The notes below the pieces were generated by a model, which worked only from the letters and a program-made list of their open reading frames with translations, searched no databases and was not told the DNA's origin. A stretch of DNA of 64,000 nt from assembly GCA_015056765.1 (NCBI GenBank), contig SVFQ01000006.1:62001-126000 (forward strand). The letters are read 5' to 3'. How positions within the stretch are numbered: position 1 is the stretch's first letter; each line of letters starts with the position of its first letter. The position numbers and the translations under genes are program-made. The DNA is from Lachnospiraceae bacterium. GTDB taxonomy: Bacteria; Bacillota; Clostridia; Lachnospirales; Lachnospiraceae. Below are positions 44,589 to 52,073 of the stretch, one piece after another.

Positions 44589-46208
44589 ATGGCTGAAGAA
44601 TTTCAGAATAACAATAATGAGAATAATGACAATACCTATGAAGAGGTGTGCAGCATCTGCCATAGATCGGAAAGCAAAGCCGGGAAGATGTTCCATCTTC
44701 CGCAAAACATGTGCATCTGTAATGATTGCATGCATAAAACTTTAGATTCCTTAAGCAATATGGACATGGGACGGATTCTCCAGAATAATCCATTCATGAA
44801 TCCTTTTGGTGGTAATGTGACATTCCCCGGCATGGGATTTCCGGGAGCAGATCAAGCACCTAGTGGAACAGAGAACGCGGATAATCAGCAGGTAACATCC
44901 GAAGAGAAGCCGGAGGAGACAGAAGGAGAGAATACTGAGGATACGGCAGAAAATAAGAATCCCAGAAAACCATTTCCTAATATTAGTTTTATCAATTTAG
45001 CAGATTTGCAGGGCTTTGGCCCTGGTGGCGGCAACCGTCAGAAGTTAAAAAAGAAAGATCCGAATGCGAAGCCTCCGATTTCCTTAGAGGATATCCCTGC
45101 TCCGCACAAGATTAAAGAACAGTTAGACGAGTATGTCATCGGACAGGAACAGGCAAAGAAGATTCTGTCTGTAGCAGTCTATAATCACTATAAGCGTGTG
45201 GCTACAGGAACCATGGATGATATCGAGATTGAGAAGTCCAATATCCTGATGATCGGACCTACAGGTTCCGGTAAGACTTATCTGGTACAGACCCTGGCAA
45301 AGCTTTTGAACGTACCCCTTGCCCTGGCAGACGCTACGACTTTGACAGAGGCCGGCTATATCGGTGACGATATCGAAAGCGTGGTATCTAAGCTTTTAGC
45401 AGCAGCAGGCAATGATGTGAATAAAGCAGAGACCGGTATCATCTTCATCGATGAGATCGATAAGATTGCGAAAAAGAAAAACACCACCAGTCGTGATGTC
45501 AGTGGGGAATCCGTACAGCAGGGCCTTTTAAAACTCTTAGAAGGGGCTGAAGTAGAGGTTCCGGTAGGTGCCAATAGCAAAAATGCCATGGTACCACTTG
45601 CTACTGTAAATACCCGCAATATCCTCTTTATCTGCGGCGGTGCCTTCCCGGGTATGGCTGAGATAGTAAAACAGAGATTATCGAAGCAGACCAGCATCGG
45701 CTTTAGTGCTGAACTTAAGGATAAGTTTGATAAAGAAAAGAACATCCTAACCAAGACTACTGTGGAAGATGTGAAGAAATTCGGTATGATTCCGGAGTTT
45801 GTAGGTCGTCTCCCGGTACTTTGCACTTTAGAGAATCTGGATGAAGAAGCTTTAGTGAAGATCCTAAGAGAGCCGAAGAATGCGATCTTAAAGCAGTATC
45901 AGAAGCTTTTGGAATTGGACGAAGTGAAGCTTGAATTTGATGAAAGTGCGCTACATGCTATCGCAAAGAAAGCTATGGAGAGAGATACCGGTGCCAGAGG
46001 TCTTCGCGCTGTTATCGAGGAATTCATGCTGGATATCATGTATGAGATTCCAAAAGATGATAATATCGGTAAAGTCACCATCACAGGCGACTATATCGAA
46101 GGAAAAGGCGGTCCGATCATTGAGAATCGCACCGACGCGGTGAAACCAAAACTCAGTGAAAATGTAGTAGAGCAGATTCCGGAACTGGCGGAAGGCTCTG
46201 CAGTATAG
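44589..46208 (+). CDS. clpX: ATP-dependent Clp protease unfoldase ClpX, long-linker form
   Basis: A 539-residue AAA+ unfoldase that feeds substrates to ClpP. The N-terminal zinc-binding domain has Cys21, Cys24, Cys44 and Cys47. The AAA+ module begins near residue 165, with Walker A GPTGSGKT (223-230), the pore loop EAGYIGDD, Walker B IIFIDEIDKI and the ClpP-docking loop SIGFSAE. It is over 100 residues longer than usual ClpX (about 410-430) because of a Pro/Gly/Asn- and Glu-rich linker between the two (about 55-165). GGAG at 44578-44581 supports the start. clpP is not adjacent. Confidence 0.95.
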   Translation: MAEEFQNNNNENNDNTYEEVCSICHRSESKAGKMFHLPQNMCICNDCMHKTLDSLSNMDMGRILQNNPFMNPFGGNVTFPGMGFPGADQAPSGTENADNQQVTSEEKPEETEGENTEDTAENKNPRKPFPNISFINLADLQGFGPGGGNRQKLKKKDPNAKPPISLEDIPAPHKIKEQLDEYVIGQEQAKKILSVAVYNHYKRVATGTMDDIEIEKSNILMIGPTGSGKTYLVQTLAKLLNVPLALADATTLTEAGYIGDDIESVVSKLLAAAGNDVNKAETGIIFIDEIDKIAKKKNTTSRDVSGESVQQGLLKLLEGAEVEVPVGANSKNAMVPLATVNTRNILFICGGAFPGMAEIVKQRLSKQTSIGFSAELKDKFDKEKNILTKTTVEDVKKFGMIPEFVGRLPVLCTLENLDEEALVKILREPKNAILKQYQKLLELDEVKLEFDESALHAIAKKAMERDTGARGLRAVIEEFMLDIMYEIPKDDNIGKVTITGDYIEGKGGPIIENRTDAVKPKLSENVVEQIPELAEGSAV

Positions 46209-46252
46209 TAGCTTGATACAGAAATAGAATGTGTGCAGAAAGGGGTGTCATT

Positions 46253-46738
46253 ATGAAAGCATTAAAAAGAATATTTTATCTACTGATTGGCGTAGGCATT
46301 TTCGCCGGAGATCTGATCATCAAGGAAAAGGTAGAGAAGTGGCCAAAGGAACGTGAGGAAGTAGCAGTCCACACCATGGGCGATGCGCTTCAGCTGGTAC
46401 GTTTCCGTAATCGTAAGGGAAGCTTCAATTTCGGCAAGAACCATGAGAAAGTGGTCTATATCCTGGCTATTTGCTTTACTGCATTGGTTACGTTGATGTG
46501 GATTTTATCCATGGGTCTGGTAGGACACAACATGTTAAAGCTTGGCCTTACATTCCTTTTAGGCGGTGCTTACAGCAACACCTATGACCGGGTTCGAAGA
46601 GGCTATGTAGTGGACTATGCCAAGTGGAATCCAAAGGCCGGTATCTTTGGCAGATACATTTGGAATATTGCAGATTTCTTTATCTTAATCGGAAGTCTGC
46701 TGACCTTCGGTGGATTATTACAACTGGATAATGAATAA
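46253..46738 (+). CDS. lspA: Signal peptidase II-like membrane protease
   Basis: A 161-residue membrane protein with four helices and the signal peptidase II catalytic pattern: GDLIIKEKVE near the N-terminus, GGAYSNTYDRVRRGYVVDY with Asp112 and NIADFFI with Asp141. It cleaves the signal peptide of prolipoproteins after lipidation; the window encodes one such lipoprotein at 50662. The usual N-x-G-A-A-F-G segment is replaced by NRKGSFNFG, so this is a divergent member and may be a paralogue. ATG 46253 has AAAGGGG at 46239-46245; the longer frame start at 46229 does not. It follows clpX by 44 bases. Confidence 0.8.
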   Translation: MKALKRIFYLLIGVGIFAGDLIIKEKVEKWPKEREEVAVHTMGDALQLVRFRNRKGSFNFGKNHEKVVYILAICFTALVTLMWILSMGLVGHNMLKLGLTFLLGGAYSNTYDRVRRGYVVDYAKWNPKAGIFGRYIWNIADFFILIGSLLTFGGLLQLDNE

Positions 46739-46750
46739 GAGTACAGAGAA

Positions 46751-46777
46751 GGGGATGGCCTAGGCCATCCCCTTTTT
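46751..46777 (+). terminator. Intrinsic terminator after lspA
   Basis: GGGGATGG (46751-46758) pairs with CCATCCCC (46765-46772), loop CCTAGG, followed by five T. It ends just at the stop of the convergent FliB-family gene. Confidence 0.85.
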
Positions 46778-47831
46778 ATGGTAATTCCTTTTCGTAATAA
46801 GAAATGATGGAATTGATATTTAAGTCTGAATGCTCTACTTCGCGTGAGAACAGGTAGAGGGTCTTTTCAAGGTCCATTCCGGTGGCTTTCTGCATCATCA
46901 TAAGCCAGCGCACACTTTGGATGGACAGCATGGCCTTGGCGTAGATTTCCCCATCGTAAACAGCACCACAAAAGTAGGTAAAGAGCAGGGATTTCAGAAT
47001 CTTCTCATAGCAGAAAGAGGAAGCTCCTGTAGGATGCATGGCCTCTTGCCAAGCAGGGGAGTCATCGCTTTGATTCTGCCAGTAGTTACGGGTGGCTTTC
47101 AAGGTGTCTGTCCAGGAGGGCTCTAACACCTCCATATCCGCCAAAACCTGTAAGGACTCCATACAGTTAGCATGCGATAGCATAATGCCGGTATTTGGGA
47201 CTGATACGAGCTCCTCGCAGGTTACGTCCCCCATAGCCAGAATATCTCCTTCATCGAAGCATTCCTGAAGCTTATAGGCCATGGTGGCAATACGGCTCAT
47301 GCGCTCCTGCAAAGGTAAACTTTGGTCGGAAGCGGTGACGTACATCTTTTCTCTGGCGTATTCTAACTGATCGAAGATGAGGAAGTCGAAGTCTTCGAAT
47401 TCGGCAGGGTCATCCTCTAAGTCATCTTCCGTCTCCGTAAAGTCAAAGTCATAGGCTGAATCTAAAAGCATCCTGGCAGCTTCCGGACAGGAGAGAGACA
47501 GAGAGTATTCCCTTAGGTCCTGAAACTCTTCGGTATGACGCGGATAGAGCATACAGGTATCACAGAGACCGGACTCTCCTAAAGCGGTCTGTAAGTCACA
47601 AAGCCCGCTTTCATTTAGCATGGCACAACGTCCATTTTGATGCTGACAAAAGACACCTTCTTCGTAATCCACGCCCTGTTTTAGTCTTGCAGAGAAATTC
47701 CCTTTTTCTGTCTCATAGCGCTGCAAACTATCCTCATCGATTACAATCTGCCAACCGATGCAGCAGCTTTTGGGACATTTGTCCGCGATGCATGTAAAAT
47801 TATCAAAATCTCTTTGTTTTCTGTAAATCAT
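46776..47831 (-). CDS. FliB-family lysine N-methylase-like protein
   Basis: A 351-residue protein with the Cys-rich N-terminus of the flagellin lysine-N-methylase FliB family: DKCPKSCCIGWQIVID, GRCAMLNESGLCDLQ, GLCDTCMLYPRHTEEF and SLSLSCPEAARMLL. The cysteines suggest an iron-sulfur cluster or metal site. In Salmonella FliB methylates flagellin; in Clostridia such genes are often far from flagellar genes and their targets are unknown. No flagellar gene is in the window. No ribosome binding site lies before the ATG at 47831, and the likely promoter places the transcript start at the ATG. Confidence 0.85.
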   Translation of the reverse strand: MIYRKQRDFDNFTCIADKCPKSCCIGWQIVIDEDSLQRYETEKGNFSARLKQGVDYEEGVFCQHQNGRCAMLNESGLCDLQTALGESGLCDTCMLYPRHTEEFQDLREYSLSLSCPEAARMLLDSAYDFDFTETEDDLEDDPAEFEDFDFLIFDQLEYAREKMYVTASDQSLPLQERMSRIATMAYKLQECFDEGDILAMGDVTCEELVSVPNTGIMLSHANCMESLQVLADMEVLEPSWTDTLKATRNYWQNQSDDSPAWQEAMHPTGASSFCYEKILKSLLFTYFCGAVYDGEIYAKAMLSIQSVRWLMMMQKATGMDLEKTLYLFSREVEHSDLNINSIISYYEKELP

Positions 47832-47837
47832 ATGGTT

Positions 47838-47866
47838 ATGGTAGCACTGTTGCTCTTTGTGGGCAA
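47838..47866 (-). promoter_or_regulatory. Promoter of the FliB-family gene, possibly leaderless
   Basis: On the minus strand TTGCCC (47866-47861) and TACCAT (47843-47838) are 17 bases apart. Seven bases downstream is the A of the start codon. Confidence 0.45.
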
Positions 47867-47879
47867 TATGGAGTAAAAT
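47850..47879 (+). promoter_or_regulatory. Promoter of the small membrane protein gene
   Basis: TTGCTC (47850-47855) and TAAAAT (47874-47879) are 18 bases apart. It overlaps the divergent promoter of the FliB-family gene. Confidence 0.5.
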
Positions 47880-47919
47880 AGGAATTGCGAGTTTTACTAA
47901 AACTAGGAGGATGATAGAA

Positions 47920-48342
47920 ATGCAAAAGACAAAACTGGGTATTACAATCGCAATGTTTGCTGCTGCAATCTATGTAGTAGCGCTGGTAGGTGGCTATGTA
48001 CCTGCAATCTTGCTTGGTGGCTACGTACTTTTAAGAGAAGAGAATGAATGGTTGAAATGGAATGCTGTAAGAGCAGTAGCTTTACTTGCTTGCTTCAGCT
48101 TACTGACCGCACTGATCGGTTTGATTCCTGATGGCGTTGGTACCATCGTAAGCTTCATCAATCTTTTCAAAGATGTAGAAGACAAGATCTACTTAAACAA
48201 CTTCAATAGCGTATTCAATCTGATTGATTCCATCATCGGTATCGTAAAGACAGTATTCTTCCTGATTCTTTCCATCGATGCACTGAAGATGAAATCCATC
48301 AAACTTCCTGTAGTTGATAAAGTCGTACAGGCAAATATGTAA
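47920..48342 (+). CDS. Small integral membrane protein of unknown function
   Basis: A 140-residue protein with about three to four hydrophobic segments (around 5-35, 45-72, and 95-122) and a short basic C-terminus. The pattern GGYVPAILLGGYVLLREENEWLKWNAVRA recalls small DUF4870-like membrane proteins, but I cannot assign it. ATG 47920 lies nine bases after AGGAGG (47905-47910); the ATG at 47911 is too close to that site. It has its own promoter and a strong terminator, so it is a single-gene unit. Confidence 0.7.
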   Translation: MQKTKLGITIAMFAAAIYVVALVGGYVPAILLGGYVLLREENEWLKWNAVRAVALLACFSLLTALIGLIPDGVGTIVSFINLFKDVEDKIYLNNFNSVFNLIDSIIGIVKTVFFLILSIDALKMKSIKLPVVDKVVQANM

Positions 48343-48372
48343 TAGAATCCCTGAAAAGGGTATCACATGAAG

Positions 48373-48404
48373 AAAGACCTCCGAGATGATCGGAGGTCTT
48401 TTTT
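48373..48404. terminator. Strong bidirectional terminator
   Basis: AAAGACCTCCGA (48373-48384) and TCGGAGGTCTTT (48390-48401) form a perfect 12-base stem with loop GATGA, followed by more T. The minus-strand side has TTTCTT, so it can serve the convergent carbamate kinase gene too. Confidence 0.88.
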
Positions 48405-48413
48405 GTGTTTTTC

Positions 48414-49349
48414 TTAAGCTGTAATCTTAGTACCTGCTTTGCCTTTCAGGGCATCCATCGCTTCTTCCATAGAGGTGATGATAACCTGACCGTCAGGCTT
48501 TTTCTCTAAGAACTCTAATGCCGCTTCAATCTTTGGCAGCATAGAAGTCGCTTCGAATTCTCCTGCGCGGATGTAGTCTTTGGCTTCGGATGCATTCATC
48601 TGTCTGATGGCTTCCTGGTTCTCTTTGCCGAAGTTTTTATATACTTCCGGTACACTGGTGAGAATGATCAGTACATCTGCGGATAAGTCTGCAGCCAGCT
48701 TACCGGCAATGGTATCTTTTTCAATAACAGCGGAAGCACCCTGCAGGTGACGATTCTGTTCGATGACCGGGATGCCGCCGCCACCGCAAGCGATGACAAT
48801 CTGACCTGCGTCAGCTAAGGTACGGATACTTTCGATTTCTACGATATCGATAGGCTTTGGAGCGGCTACCACACGAAGGAAGCCTTTGCCCGGCTCTTCT
48901 GTGACATAATTGCCTTTGCCTACTTCTGTATCAGCGTCTTCCTTGGACATATAGCGTCCGATTTTCTTTGTCGGTGCATAGAAAGCTTCATCATAGGGAT
49001 CTACCGTAACCTGTGTCAGGATTGTGCTGACCGGTGTGGAAAGGCTTCTGCCTAAAAGTTCGGAGCGCAGAGCGTTCTGGATATCATATCCTACATAACC
49101 CTGGCTCATGGCGGAGCATACACACATAGGTGCCGGTGTATAGTCGATATAGACTCTACGAAGCTCTGTCATTGCTTTATGAATCATGCTTACCTGAGGC
49201 CCATTACTGTGGGTAATGGTGAGCTGAAATCCGGATTCGGCGATATCTGCTAAGACTTTTGCTGTCTTTTGTACCGCATCCCTCTGCTCTAAGGTGGTAT
49301 AGCCAAGTGCTTTGTGTCCTAAAGAAATAACTGCTTTTTTCTGATTCAT
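48414..49349 (-). CDS. arcC: Carbamate kinase
   Basis: A 311-residue carbamate kinase, the usual family length, which makes ATP from carbamoyl phosphate and ADP. Recognisable blocks are THSNGPQVSMI, QNALRSELL, ACGGGGIPV, EKDTIAGKLAADLSADVLIILT and a C-terminal GTKITA. The N-terminal segment reads SLGHKALGYT where GGNAL is usual, marking a divergent clade. No arcA or arcB lies nearby, so the role could be in allantoin, agmatine or purine use instead of arginine. ATG 49349 has GAGGAG upstream; a start at 49397 would add 16 residues without family support. Confidence 0.88.
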   Translation of the reverse strand: MNQKKAVISLGHKALGYTTLEQRDAVQKTAKVLADIAESGFQLTITHSNGPQVSMIHKAMTELRRVYIDYTPAPMCVCSAMSQGYVGYDIQNALRSELLGRSLSTPVSTILTQVTVDPYDEAFYAPTKKIGRYMSKEDADTEVGKGNYVTEEPGKGFLRVVAAPKPIDIVEIESIRTLADAGQIVIACGGGGIPVIEQNRHLQGASAVIEKDTIAGKLAADLSADVLIILTSVPEVYKNFGKENQEAIRQMNASEAKDYIRAGEFEATSMLPKIEAALEFLEKKPDGQVIITSMEEAMDALKGKAGTKITA

Positions 49350-49428
49350 AGTCTCCTCTTTCTGCCACGTCTGGGATAAATCCCGGTTAAGTCTCATGCA
49401 CGTGCATATCTTCTATTGATTACACCTT

Positions 49429-49434
49429 ATTATA
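49429..49434 (-). promoter_or_regulatory. -10 element of the carbamate kinase gene
   Basis: TATAAT on the minus strand (49434-49429), preceded by TGC so of extended -10 type; no good -35 is seen. Confidence 0.45.
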
Positions 49435-49462
49435 GCAAAATGTGGCAGGAATTTCAGTACAT

Positions 49463-49499
49463 AAAAAACAGCCCCGACTCTAGGTCAGGGCTGTTTTTT
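49463..49499. terminator. Bidirectional terminator with A6 and T6 flanks
   Basis: CAGCCCCGAC and GTCAGGGCTG pair (one mismatch) around TCTAG, with six A before and six T after. No annotated gene ends here on either strand, so it implies an unannotated short transcript, most likely on the minus strand from about 49600. Confidence 0.7.
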
Positions 49500-49716
49500 A
49501 TAAAACAAGGGGGAGATATGAAAAAGTGTATAAGATGCAAGAAGCTTCTCATTCGGAGGGGGTAGGTTCCTATGAGAGCTGTCACTCTTGCTTCTATGCT
49601 TATTATCTTAAATTGTAAATGTGTCAAAAGTGTGGACAATTCGTGAAAGAAATCTGATTCATTTCTTAAGAAAAAATAAAATTGGTCAGCCATTTCGAAA
49701 CCGACTATTTTCGGGG

Positions 49717-49745
49717 TTTACATAGTGGGAATGTTCTGATAAAGT
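49717..49745 (+). promoter_or_regulatory. Promoter of the HAD phosphatase gene
   Basis: TTTACA (49717-49722) and TAAAGT (49740-49745) are 17 bases apart and the -10 has the extended TGA. The leader would be about 43 bases and contains an ATG-TAA pair at 49786-49791. Confidence 0.55.
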
Positions 49746-49794
49746 GGAGAATGGTTTTGGGCGGGTAATAAAAAAATGGAGCGACATGTAAAGA

Positions 49795-50619
49795 ATGAAG
49801 AAAAAAGTATGTTTTTTTGACGCTGATCGAACCTTGATCGACCTCAGAACCGGAGTACCGGAATCTGCAAGAGCGGCTCTGCAGCAGCTTGTAGACAATG
49901 GACATGAGGCCTTCCTTTGTACGGGAAGATGTTATGCTTCAGTCGTACCGGAACTTCGTAATCTGCCTTTGACAGGCATTGTAGCCGGCTGTGGCGCGTA
50001 TATCCAGTACAAAGGCAAAACCGTGTTACACAAGGTGATGACTGCAGAACTTGCAAAGCGTGTATTAGACACCGCCAGAGCACATGACCTGGTTCCAATC
50101 ATGGAAGGTACAGACTACATCTATATGGATGCAGATGAGATCGATACCTATCTGGCAGAGAAGGATGCAAAGGTCCTTCACATGGTACAGCAGCAGGCAG
50201 GCAAGGCTTTTCTGCCAATCAAAGGCAATGAAAATAACTTGCAGGTGGTAAAATGTAGCTGCGTAGCAAAAAAGACCGGTGGCGATTATGAGGGAGCGCT
50301 AAAGGACTTAGAGGATGAGTTTTATGGCATCTATCACTATCGTGATGGAAAGAACATTTCAACAGTAGAGTTTATGCCTAATGGCTATAGTAAGGGCAGC
50401 AGTGTAGAGTTTGTTTGCGAAAAGCTTGGGGTGGACATTGAAGATAGTGTTTGTTTCGGAGACAGCTTAAATGACCTTGATATGTTCAAGACAGCACATA
50501 CACGTGTGGCTATGGGGGATAGCTATCCACAGATCAAAGAACTGGCAAGCTTTGTGACGGATACCTTAGAAGAAGATGGTATTCAGCACGGCTTACAGCA
50601 TCTGGGTCTGATATCATAA
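49795..50619 (+). CDS. Cof-type HAD-superfamily sugar phosphatase
   Basis: A 274-residue HAD hydrolase of the Cof/IIB type. Motif I is CFFDADRTLID, where Arg takes the place of the usual Gly in DxDGT; motif II Thr/Ser lies in LCTGRCYAS, the cap domain spans about 85-195, and motifs III and IV are NGYSKGSS and GDSLNDLDMF. These enzymes dephosphorylate sugar phosphates or related metabolites in the cytosol. GGAG at 49778-49781 is 13 bases before the ATG, a long spacing. It is followed 42 bases later by the lipoprotein gene, probably in one transcript. Confidence 0.88.
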   Translation: MKKKVCFFDADRTLIDLRTGVPESARAALQQLVDNGHEAFLCTGRCYASVVPELRNLPLTGIVAGCGAYIQYKGKTVLHKVMTAELAKRVLDTARAHDLVPIMEGTDYIYMDADEIDTYLAEKDAKVLHMVQQQAGKAFLPIKGNENNLQVVKCSCVAKKTGGDYEGALKDLEDEFYGIYHYRDGKNISTVEFMPNGYSKGSSVEFVCEKLGVDIEDSVCFGDSLNDLDMFKTAHTRVAMGDSYPQIKELASFVTDTLEEDGIQHGLQHLGLIS

Positions 50620-50661
50620 AATAAAAAAAGTTCTTATTAGATGAGAAAGGGAAAATCAATC

Positions 50662-51129
50662 ATGAAAAGAATGAAAGTAACTGTATTAAGTTTGGTGGCC
50701 CTGATGATGCTTGTACTTGCAGGCTGCGGCGCCAGCGCAAAGGGAATCTTCGGAGAGCATGATTTCCGCAATGTAAACTGGCAGGTGGATGCAGCTGCAG
50801 TAAAGGATTCCGAAGAGGCTGAGCCTTTCCTGGAGACAGAGAATGTCATCAACTACAACGAAGAGACTTTTGAAGGTCATGATGCTGTCATCAGCTATAA
50901 CTTCTTCGATGGAAAGCTTCGTAAAGGTGGCGCTATGATCACAGCGGAAGATGAAGAAGAGGCAAACCAGATTCTGGAAGAAATGAAAAAGATTTTGGAA
51001 AAAGGATATGGTAAGTCCACATCTACCATCGGAAACACCACTGTATACGAAACAGAGAAAACTGTGGTAGAACTGAGAACTACTGCCAACCGAGTAGATA
51101 TTGTATTCGAAGATGCACAGATGAACTAA
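50662..51129 (+). CDS. Small lipoprotein of unknown function
   Basis: A 155-residue protein with a lipoprotein signal peptide ending in the lipobox LVLAGC (modified Cys at residue 22). The mature part is small, acidic and has no domain I recognise; a Glu-rich helix around 97-115 (AEDEEEANQILEEM) is the main feature. It would be lipidated and trimmed by Lgt and LspA and sit on the outer membrane face. ATG 50662 is used because the lipobox signal begins there; the frame extends up to 50641. It ends the HAD transcript, with a terminator just after. Confidence 0.82.
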   Translation: MKRMKVTVLSLVALMMLVLAGCGASAKGIFGEHDFRNVNWQVDAAAVKDSEEAEPFLETENVINYNEETFEGHDAVISYNFFDGKLRKGGAMITAEDEEEANQILEEMKKILEKGYGKSTSTIGNTTVYETEKTVVELRTTANRVDIVFEDAQMN

Positions 51130-51140
51130 ATGAGTGTGAG

Positions 51141-51181
51141 AAAGACCAATCACCCACAATGGGATGATTGGTCTTTTTTTT
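51141..51181 (+). terminator. Strong intrinsic terminator
   Basis: AAAGACCAATCA pairs with TGATTGGTCTTT, capped by a CCCA-CAA-TGGG hairpin with one bulged A, followed by a run of T. Confidence 0.88.
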
Positions 51182-51240
51182 GGTGAAGTCGTCTAGTGCA
51201 TGATTTAAAGGGCAGAAAATGTGAACTTCTTGGCACTATA

Positions 51241-51249
51241 TGATAAAAT
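51241..51249 (+). promoter_or_regulatory. Extended -10 element before the exonuclease gene
   Basis: TGATAAAAT, an extended -10 form, about 39 bases before the ATG; the -35 region is weak. Confidence 0.35.
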
Positions 51250-51287
51250 AGAAACGATATGGCTAGACTTTGGCAGGAGGATAGAAA

Positions 51288-52043
51288 ATGAAATTTATAT
51301 CATGGAACGTGAATGGCCTTAGAGCTTGTAAAGAAAAGGGCTTTTTAGATAGATTTGCAGAATTGGACGCTGACTTTTTCTGTTTGCAGGAGACGAAGCT
51401 GCAGGAAGGACAGATTGACCTGGATTTACAGGGATACGTAGACTACTGGAACTACGCAGAGAAAAAGGGATACAGCGGTACCGCTATCTTTGCGAAAAAG
51501 GAACCCTTATCCGTAAGCTATGGACTTGGTATAGAGGAACATGATCATGAAGGTAGAGTGATTACGCTGGAGTATCCTGAGTTTTACTTAGTGACTTGCT
51601 ATACCCCGAATTCCCAGAATGAACTAAAGCGCTTGGACTACCGTATGACCTGGGAGGATGCTTTCCGTGACTATTTAGTGGGATTGGATAAAATAAAACC
51701 TGTTATTATATGCGGCGATTTGAATGTGGCACATCAGGAAATCGACCTGAAGAATCCTAAGACCAATCATCAGAATGCAGGCTTTACAGATGAGGAACGC
51801 CAGAAGATGACCAAGCTTTTGGAAAGTGGGTTTACAGATACCTGGAGATACTTTAATCCAGATTTAACAGATGTATATTCCTGGTGGTCTTATCGTTTCC
51901 AGGCCAGAAGTAAGAATGCAGGATGGCGTATCGATTATTTCCTGGTATCGGACAGACTACAGGAGAAATTGACAGATGCAAAAATTCATACAGATATCCT
52001 GGGGTCGGATCATTGTCCGGTAGAGGTAGATTTGGATTTCTAA
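51288..52043 (+). CDS. xth: Exodeoxyribonuclease III (AP endonuclease)
   Basis: A 251-residue Xth/ExoA-type enzyme that cuts DNA 5' to abasic sites and has 3'-5' exonuclease activity. The metal-site motifs are all present: SWNVNGLRA at the start, [41 protein letters not shown] and [12 protein letters not shown] at the end, with the catalytic His in SDH. AGGAGG precedes the ATG. It is followed 30 bases later by cobQ with no terminator or riboswitch between, so the cobalamin genes may share its transcript. Confidence 0.96.
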   Translation: MKFISWNVNGLRACKEKGFLDRFAELDADFFCLQETKLQEGQIDLDLQGYVDYWNYAEKKGYSGTAIFAKKEPLSVSYGLGIEEHDHEGRVITLEYPEFYLVTCYTPNSQNELKRLDYRMTWEDAFRDYLVGLDKIKPVIICGDLNVAHQEIDLKNPKTNHQNAGFTDEERQKMTKLLESGFTDTWRYFNPDLTDVYSWWSYRFQARSKNAGWRIDYFLVSDRLQEKLTDAKIHTDILGSDHCPVEVDLDF

Positions 52044-52073
52044 GAATCAGACAGGAAGAACTTGGAGTAGCAG

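Larger units (their letters stand above)
49350..49794. other. 445-base intergenic region between arcC and the HAD gene
   Basis: It holds, in order: the arcC leader and promoter (to about 49440), a perfect terminator-like inverted repeat (49463-49499), two tiny frames with ribosome binding sites on the plus strand (49518-49565 and 49572-49646), a TTGACA hexamer on the minus strand (49627-49622), a weak hairpin (49647-49667) and the promoter of the HAD gene (49717-49745). No longer convincing gene is seen on either strand. Confidence 0.6.

Noticed and set aside
49454-49693. A 79-residue open frame on the minus strand in the arcC-HAD gap
   Set aside because: No ribosome binding site, no family resemblance, and it runs through the terminator hairpin; a non-coding RNA is more likely.
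52044-52073. Cobalamin riboswitch before cobQ
   Set aside because: The 30-base gap cannot hold one and no B12-box-like sequence was noticed.
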